From Antedon mediterranea (lineage: Eukaryota; Echinodermata; Crinoidea; Comatulida; Antedonidae), in assembly GCF_964355755.1 (NCBI RefSeq), contig NC_092678.1:19688922-19752921 (forward strand): a stretch of DNA of 64,000 nt. The letters run 5' to 3'. The translations under genes were made by a program, and so were the position numbers. The notes under the pieces were generated by a model. The model was not told where the DNA came from and searched no databases. It was given only the letters and a program-made list of their open reading frames with translations. Shown in pieces: positions 58,501 to 64,000 of the stretch. The first letter of the stretch is position 1. Every line of letters starts with the position of its first letter.

Positions 58501-60466
58501 GAAAACACTTATGGGCACACGCATGAACACACGTACGAACACACGTATGAAAACACTTATGGGCACACGTATGAACACACGTACGAACACACGTATGAAA
58601 ACACTTATGGGCACACGTATGAACACACGTATGAATACTCGTATAAACACACGTATGAAAACACGTATGAATACTCGTATAAACACACGTACGAACACAC
58701 GTATGAACACACGTACGAACACACCTATGAATACACGTATGAAAACACGTATGAATACTCGTATAAACACACGTACGAACACACGTATGAACACACGTAC
58801 GAACACACGTATGAATACACGTACGAACACACGTATGAATACTCGTATAAACACACGTACGAACACACGTATGAACACACGTACGAACACACGTACGAAC
58901 ACACGTATGAAAACACTTATGGGCACACGTATGAACACACGTACGAACACACGTATGAAAACACTTATGGGCACACGCATGAACACACGTACGAACACAC
59001 GTATGAAAACACTTATGGGCACACGTATGAACACACGTATGAACACACGTATGAAAACACGTATGAATACTCGTATGAATACTCGTATGAACACACGTAT
59101 GAAAACACTTATGGGCACACGTATGAACACACGTACGAACACACGTATGAAAACACTTATGGGCACACGTATGAATACTCGTATGAACACACGTACGAAC
59201 GCACGTATGAAAACACTTATGGGCACACGTATGAACACACGTATGAACACACGTATGAAAACACTTATGGGCACACGTATGAACACACGTACGAACACAC
59301 GTATGAAAACACTTATGGGCACACGTATGAACACACGTACGAACACACGTATGAAAACACTAATGGGCACACGTATGAACACACGTACGAACACAAGTAT
59401 GAATACTCGTATGAACACACGTATGAACACACGTATGAAAACACTTATGGGCACACGTATGAACACACGTACGAACACACGTATGAAAACACTTATGGGC
59501 ACACGTATGAACACACGTATGAATACACGTATGAAAACACTTATGGGCACACGCATGAACACACGTACGAACACACGTATGAATACACGTATGAACACAC
59601 GTATGAACACACGTATGAAAACACGTATGAATACTCGTATGAATACTCGTATGAACACACGTATGAAAACACTTATGGGCACACGTATGAACACACGTAT
59701 GAAAACACGTATGAATACTCGTATGAATACTCGTATGAACACACGTATGAAAACACTTATGGGCACACGTATGAACACACGTACGAACACACGTATGAAA
59801 ACACTTATGGGCACACGTATGAACACACGTATGAACACACGTATGAATACTCGTATGAATACTCGTATGAACACACGTATGAAAACACTTATGGGCACAC
59901 GTATGAACACACGTATGAACACACGTATGAAAACACGTATGAATACTCGTATGAATACTCGTATGAACACACGTATGAAAACACTTATGGGCACACGTAT
60001 GAATACTCGTATGAACACACGTATGAAAACACTTATGGGCACACGTATGAACACACGTATGAACACACGTATGAACACACGTATGAACACACGTATGAAT
60101 ACTCGTATGAATACACGTATGAAAACACGTATGAAAACACTTATGGGCACACGTATGAACACACGTACGAACACACGTATGAAAACACTTATGGGCACAC
60201 GTATGAACACACGTACGAACACACGTATGAAAACACTTATGGGCACACGCATGAACACACGTACGAACACACGTATGAACACACGTACGAACACACGTAT
60301 GAATACTCGTATAAACACAAGTATGAAAACACGTATGTAAACATACTCCCATAATGCATTTTAGAAACCAGTGCAAATAATGAATGAAAAAAGAACAAAA
60401 CTTACTGTAATTTAATGAAAAATATAAAACTTTCAGCAATAATGACGACAGATCCATTTCGAACAT
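52519..60466 (-). CDS. Laccase-like multicopper oxidase with degenerate copper sites
   Basis: Eight exons are 60466-60406, 57352-57087, 56358-55694, 55538-55327, 54942-54653, 54077-53939, 53638-53496 and 52617-52519. All are GT-AG with matching phases, giving 1875 nt and 624 residues. It is a three-cupredoxin-domain protein with a secretory leader (MDLSSLLLKVLYFSLNYS) and a Cys-rich N-terminal segment as in animal laccases. Family landmarks are NYTIPGPTIEVCEGDTV, APGERYDFLLKA, VPAYGYVIWRWKADNPGYW and CGPW. The copper ligands are damaged: L1 is HWYG (133-136) instead of HWHG; L2 YHGH (176-179) is intact; L3 is YSVHMHG (512-518) instead of HPxHxHG; and L4 is NALPNSH (584-590) instead of HCHxxxH. 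The type 1 copper cysteine and one of its histidines are lost, along with several type 3 histidines. There are no stops or splice defects. It is probably a non-enzymatic relative. Intron 1 holds a 2.3 kb minisatellite. The start may be Met at 60466 or 60457. Confidence 0.9.
52672..53098. mobile_element. ~430-bp MITE, copy 1 (laccase-like gene, last intron)
   Basis: Terminal inverted repeats are ACCAAAGAACTTATAAC and GTTATAAGTTCTTAATA, followed inward by CTCCTGTTC / GAACAGGAG. Internally there are two tandem copies of a ~90-bp block (AGAGTATTAGCAGATCCCCT to ATGCGGGCGCCCTACTCC). It does not code. Confidence 0.8.
53325..53475 (+). repeat. Interspersed repeat shared with 5230-5460
   Basis: GGGCACTGAGCTCGCCTTGT, GATAGGAACTCGTAACAGTC, GTGTCGGAGCCACAAATAAA and CTGTTGTTAGATTGCCTTG occur in the same order at 5250-5450, where the middle is longer. 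The class is unknown. Confidence 0.65.
53718..53785 (+). repeat. 12-bp tandem repeat (AGACATTCTATC)n
   Basis: About five units with single-base changes (AGACCATCTATC, ATACATTCTATG) lie in an intron of the laccase-like gene. Confidence 0.8.
54310..54610. mobile_element. AT-rich inverted-repeat segment in laccase-like intron 5
   Basis: GTTTCTGCTACGGCAGAAAT at the left and ATGCTGCAGAAATAG at the right, with ATACCGTATAAAATATACCG and TATATACCGTATTCTTATAC inside, suggest a decayed palindromic element. The ORF track across it on the minus strand is read-through from exon 5. Confidence 0.4.
56474..56915. mobile_element. ~440-bp MITE, copy 2 (laccase-like gene intron 2)
   Basis: Ends ACCAAAGAACTTATAACACA and TGTTGTAAGTTCTTTGGT are inverted. 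It is the same element as 52672-53098, including the internal ~90-bp duplication, with a long C run (about 56631-56646) in place of CCCCCCTAG. Confidence 0.85.
57353..58068 (-). other. Start of laccase-like intron 1 before the minisatellite
   Basis: The sequence is AT-rich, with GGAAATTG-like short direct repeats (TTGGATATTAGAGGTTGGATATT near 57770). No gene is seen. Confidence 0.45.
58069..60345. repeat. 2.3 kb 12-bp minisatellite with higher-order structure (intron 1)
   Basis: About 190 units follow the pattern (C/T)ACACGTATGAA / CACACGTACGAA / AACACTTATGGG. Units are grouped into longer blocks, such as GAAAACACTTATGGGCACAC recurring every 36-60 bp. Because the unit is 12 bp without stops, several frames stay open for 300-750 codons (MNTR, YEHT, FIRV, HTCV repeats). 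These are artefacts; no start context, splice match or complexity supports a protein. Nearly every unit has one ACGT. Confidence 0.97.
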
Positions 60467-61818
60467 TCTACTTGCAGGTTGTCGAAATGCAATGTTTACA
60501 GCATAATGTTTTACTGTATAACTAGCAGGTACCCGTGACTGTCTAGAGAACAAATATGTATATAGTGATATCCTGAATTTACAAAGCTCACATCCTGTAT
60601 CATACAGTAATAATTCCCGTAAGAAAAAAATCTATAGAATTTCTATAAAAAAAATCTATATATTTTACTATTAGATTTTCTATAGAAAAAACTTTAGAAA
60701 TAACTTTAGAAATAGCTTAAGAAATAGCTTTAGAAATTCTTTAGAATATCTTTAAAATATCTTTAGAATTTCTTTAGAGTTTCTTTAGAATATCTTTAGA
60801 GTTTCTTTAGAATTTCTTTAGAGTTTCGTATAGAATTTCTAAAGGTTTATCTATACAGTACAGTTATCTTCTATTACATATTCTAAATGATTCCGATAGA
60901 CTTTTCAATAGAGCTGTTATAGATTGTGTATAGAGGTTTATATAAATTTTATAGATATATCTTTAGAAATATCTTTAGAATTTATAAAGAGTTTATAGAC
61001 TTTTTATATAATTTTTTTATAATATACGGTAGAGTTTCTAAAAGTCTATAAAAACTCTTTAGAAATTCTATAAAAATCTATAAAACCCTTATCGATATTT
61101 TTATAAGACATCTCTATACAATCACATAGAATTTCGAAATATTACGTAATTTTACAAAATAGACTCTTTTATACAACTTTTATTTAACAAGCATACTTAT
61201 AATATAACACATTGTAGGCCTAAAAATCGCTCCGATAGAATCTTCAGTTAACCATGTCCTTTCTAAATATTATTATCTAATTATTATTATTATTTTCGCT
61301 AATATTTATTTTTCCACCGAACCACGGGCAGGTTTGGTATTGCAAGTTTTTTATCCAACGAACGACGTATTTCAGCACATTATTATACTTTTCAGGTAAT
61401 TTTAAAATTTAATTTATAGATAGTTCTATAGACTAAATTTATATAAATTATATTGTACGTCGATTGCCGTCAGAATTTCTATAGATTAAACATTTTATAT
61501 AAATTCTATAAATTCTTTATAGAGAATTTCTAGATTAAAAAGTTTATAGAAATTCTATATTTTATTCTTTATATGGAATGTCTATAGGTTAAAAAGTTTA
61601 TAAAAATTCTATATATTCTCTATATAAAATTTCTATAGATTAAAAAGTTTATAGAAATTCTATACATTCTCTATATAGATTCATTTCTTTAGAATGTATT
61701 TATATATAAATATCTATATAAAAACATGGTTCTATAAACATTTCTATGAACTCTATAAACACTCTATAGAATTTCTATAGAATTCTATCAAGTATTTTCC
61801 TACGGGTTATGCGCCGCC
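60467..61818. repeat. Degenerate CTTTAGAA / TCTATAGAA swarm upstream of the laccase-like gene
   Basis: From about 60620 to 61795 the sequence is dominated by irregular copies of TCTTTAGAATTT, TTCTATAGAA and TATAGAAATTCTATA, many self-complementary. The block at 60690-60840 is the most regular. There are no genes. The promoter of the laccase-like gene must lie in or near it. Confidence 0.7.
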
Positions 61819-61856
61819 TTGATCACTCTTGAGTGGTATGTGCGCTATAAAAATCC

Positions 61857-61890
<34 letters not shown>

Positions 61891-62100
61891 ATTGTTATTT
61901 ATATAGCGCTTAACGACAAGAAATTTCAAGAAAGCGCTACGATCACAAGGTGGAAATTACGTCATTTCATAGGCAATGCGACAGAAATGGGTTTTCAGCA
62001 ATTAAAACTGAAGGGGAAAACCGAAGTGTGGGGATTTACTCTTGTCAGTAACCAGGGTTTGGTCTAATTTGATGATGAGCACAAACTGTGGCTCGGTCAT
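61819..62100 (+). mobile_element. Retroelement 3'-tail-like segment with (ATT)n
   Basis: GTGCGCTATAAAAATCCTGT followed by (ATT)n at about 61858-61888 and TTTATATAGCGCTTAACGAC looks like paired CR1/L2-style 3' tails. The following open frame (ITRWKLRHFIGNATEMGFQQ) is short and unrecognised. Confidence 0.45.
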
Positions 62101-62769
62101 CCAGGACTATGCGCCTCCTACCCTAGTAAGGAAACTGAAACTCATATAGTGAAGGTATATCTGTATTCTTAAGTTAGGAAGACAGAAAGTTGGTTTCTCT
62201 GTACGTCCACACTAAACGTTTTCTGGAAGTTGTTAAATTGTAAATGTGAATTCATGTAAAAATGTTGCCTATTGGAAAGTTGTGACGTCATCATATGTCC
62301 AGTTGAATTAAAAAGGTCGAATTTTCATCTTTTGTGACATAGTTCATCTCCTAACAGTGTGTATCTATATTTCACGTATTCGAATCTCTTTTAACATGTT
62401 AATATGTTGTTGCTCAGACAATTTTTATCCAAAATTGCTATCCCCGTGTTTAATTTTGATAACGTCATCGTGCTAAAAATTGAAATAAAATGAGGGTCTT
62501 GTAATTTCAATTATGCTACAATGTATTTAGTATGTTTACAGTATATAGTGTATACAGGTATATACAATTGAGAGCATTTTTTTCTTCAGATCATAATGGC
62601 ATAATCTTTTTCTGTGCGCAATATTCTACGGATGACATGCACGTGAGGTTTGGTTGTGCGGATAACTAACTAACAGAGCGCATATCGCGTATCTCTGCCA
62701 GATTTTAATATATGCTTGCTAAAAAAATTGATTGATTGATTCATTATTAATGTTTATAACTTATTATGA
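62101..62769. other. Gene-free stretch
   Basis: AT-rich DNA with a short (TGAT)n-like run near 62733. Nothing is recognised. Confidence 0.4.
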
Positions 62770-63050
62770 CTTATCTCGACTTAAATGTGTTGATTGACGG
62801 GGATTGAATAACTGACTCGGGCAGGGTATTCCAATGCTGAATTATTCTGATTGAAAACAAGTTATTTCTGCACAAGATATTTGCCTTTATTTAGGACGAT
62901 AAAGCTTCATACTGTGACCACGAGTTGGTGAAGAAGTCGTCTGGGTTTATATCATCGACACCTTTTTGAATCTTGAAGGTCTCTATTAAGTCTCCACGTA
63001 ATCTTCTTATCTCCAGTGGTTGGAGGTCCAAATATTCCTCCCAGCCTTTG
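62770..63050 (-). mobile_element. Rex1/CR1-type LINE C-terminal fragment
   Basis: The minus strand reads KGWEEYLDLQPLEIRRLRGD followed by LIETFKIQKGVDDINPDDFF, then after a stop IRIIQHWNTLPESVIQSPSI followed by NTFKS. This is the typical (Y)LxLxxLExRRLRGDxIExFKI...WNxLPxxVVxAxSxxxFK ending of LINE reverse-transcriptase ORFs. It is a truncated, inactive fragment. Confidence 0.75.
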
Positions 63051-63054
63051 CACG

Positions 63055-63350
63055 TAAAGCCTGGTTTCCAGTCGACGTAAGAAATTTTCTTACGATTGCG
63101 TCAAAACGACGTAACGCAATAGAAATCGCCGTAGTACAAGTGTTTGACAGGAAACCGGTGACTGAAGCTTCCGTCTGTTACGTCGATATTCGACGGTTCG
63201 ACAGGAAACCGGTGAATTTCCGGAAGAAAATACCTTACGATGCGATTTTATACCCTTCCGCTTACGCTTACGAAAGTTGACTCGTAAGCGCAAGGATCGT
63301 AAGAACCAGCCAATCAATGACGAGGATTATGTGACGTTGGCAAGAAGGTC
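63055..63350. repeat. CpG-richer segment with GACAGGAAACCGGTGA direct repeats
   Basis: GACAGGAAACCGGTGA occurs near 63148 and 63200. TCGTAAGCG / CGCTTACG and GACGTAA motifs are frequent, and ends CCTGGTTTCCAGTCGACGTA and GATCGTAAGAACCAGCC are loosely inverted. It is possibly a diverged relative of the GGTTCCCACTAG MITEs. The ORFs on both strands look incidental. Confidence 0.4.
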
Positions 63351-64000
63351 AAAGCTTGGAAAGGTGAAAGAAAGTAGAAAGTACCGAATATAAGAATTGT
63401 TGACAATAAATGATACGTAAATAAACCGGAACCACGATGTTGTTCAATTCGTGATAGAAAGTAATAATTTAGGTGGATGAAATACGAAATAGATGTGAGA
63501 AATATACCAAATTGTCTTGCTTGTTACTTATTTTAATTATATAAACATAGTAAAAATACGATATAATGGGTAAAAATAATAAACACAGACGGACTAAATT
63601 AATAATAATAAAATGTTAGAGAACAGTGTCATCATCAGGATCATCAGGAAAACAATACGTTCACCTGGCATATAGTTTGCATTCAAAAGCAGGTGGGGAC
63701 AAATTACGTAATAATTTTGTTTTAATTGTATGATGAAGGTAGGTCGGGTAATAAATTAATAATATATATTTATTAAATTCAATGTAGTGTTTGCTTGAAT
63801 CTAAACACAATGTATAGGCATATGATAATTAATTGATGATGAAAATAAATAATTATTAGCCTACATCAAAACCGGGTACAAAAACCAATAGATAAACTGT
63901 ATGTAAATAACATCGTAGGCAAGTCATGATATTCAACGTTCATCAAATAAAGATCATCATCAGGAATAACAAATAATTAGAAGAGCAGACAATTATAACA
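63351..64000. other. Gene-free AT-rich end of window
   Basis: No gene is seen. ATCATCATCAGGA-type short repeats occur near 63630 and 63950. Nothing else is recognised. Confidence 0.4.

Noticed and set aside
58069-60345. CRISPR-like array
   Set aside because: Units are contiguous 12-mers without unique spacers, in a eukaryotic intron.
58051-60553. ORFs of up to 755 codons (FIRVFIRV, MNTRMNTR, YEHTYEHT, HTCVHTCV)
   Set aside because: They are products of the 12-bp minisatellite. The array is inside intron 1 of the laccase-like gene, and no frame has a plausible protein composition or splice support.
63020-63317. Overlapping ORFs on both strands (86 and 75 codons)
   Set aside because: The segment contains direct repeats and MITE-like ends, and neither product resembles a known family.

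Overview
This 64 kb window is AT-rich nuclear DNA from an animal. Genes are split by GT-AG introns, intergenic DNA is packed with small palindromic repeats, and the octamer TAGGCCTA recurs throughout. The gene set (metabotropic glutamate receptor, RSBN1, CYP2-clan P450s, a laccase-type multicopper oxidase) and the repeat style suggest a marine invertebrate deuterostome, most likely an echinoderm. That placement is an inference; no species marker is present. All exon models were assembled by eye from splice sites, reading phase and protein motifs.

Layout. 1-8.7 kb: no recognisable gene, but many MITE-like palindromes, a nested minisatellite and LINE debris. 8.8-13.0 kb (+): 3' part of a metabotropic glutamate receptor gene (five exons; the 5' exons are not recognised here). 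13-28 kb: gene-free. It holds tandem duplications, a G-rich 18-bp minisatellite (17.3-18.7 kb), an octamer-bearing tandem repeat, a 1.07 kb fold-back element with 10-bp target-site duplications, two probable Helitron 3' ends, and a large inverted array rich in TGACCT hormone-receptor half-sites. 28.7-33.5 kb (-): a complete four-exon RSBN1-like gene. 34.7-36.4 kb (+): a divergent two-exon gene encoding an unusual protein with an N-terminal helix-hairpin-helix and a C-terminal CaaX box. 36.6-41.3 and 43.2-47.8 kb (-): two intact nine-exon P450 genes from a tandem duplication. 48.5-51.4 kb (+): chimeric LINE remains. 52.5-60.5 kb (-): a complete eight-exon laccase-like gene whose copper-binding motifs are largely destroyed, with a 2.3 kb 12-bp minisatellite in intron 1. 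60.5-64 kb: degenerate AT repeats and LINE fragments.

The genes do not form one pathway. The only local groupings are the divergent RSBN1/HhH-CaaX pair, which could share a promoter region, and the P450 tandem pair. The most interesting signals are the apparently catalytically dead but structurally intact multicopper oxidase, the HhH plus CaaX protein, and a MITE family that scatters CArG boxes and cAMP response elements through introns and intergenic DNA.
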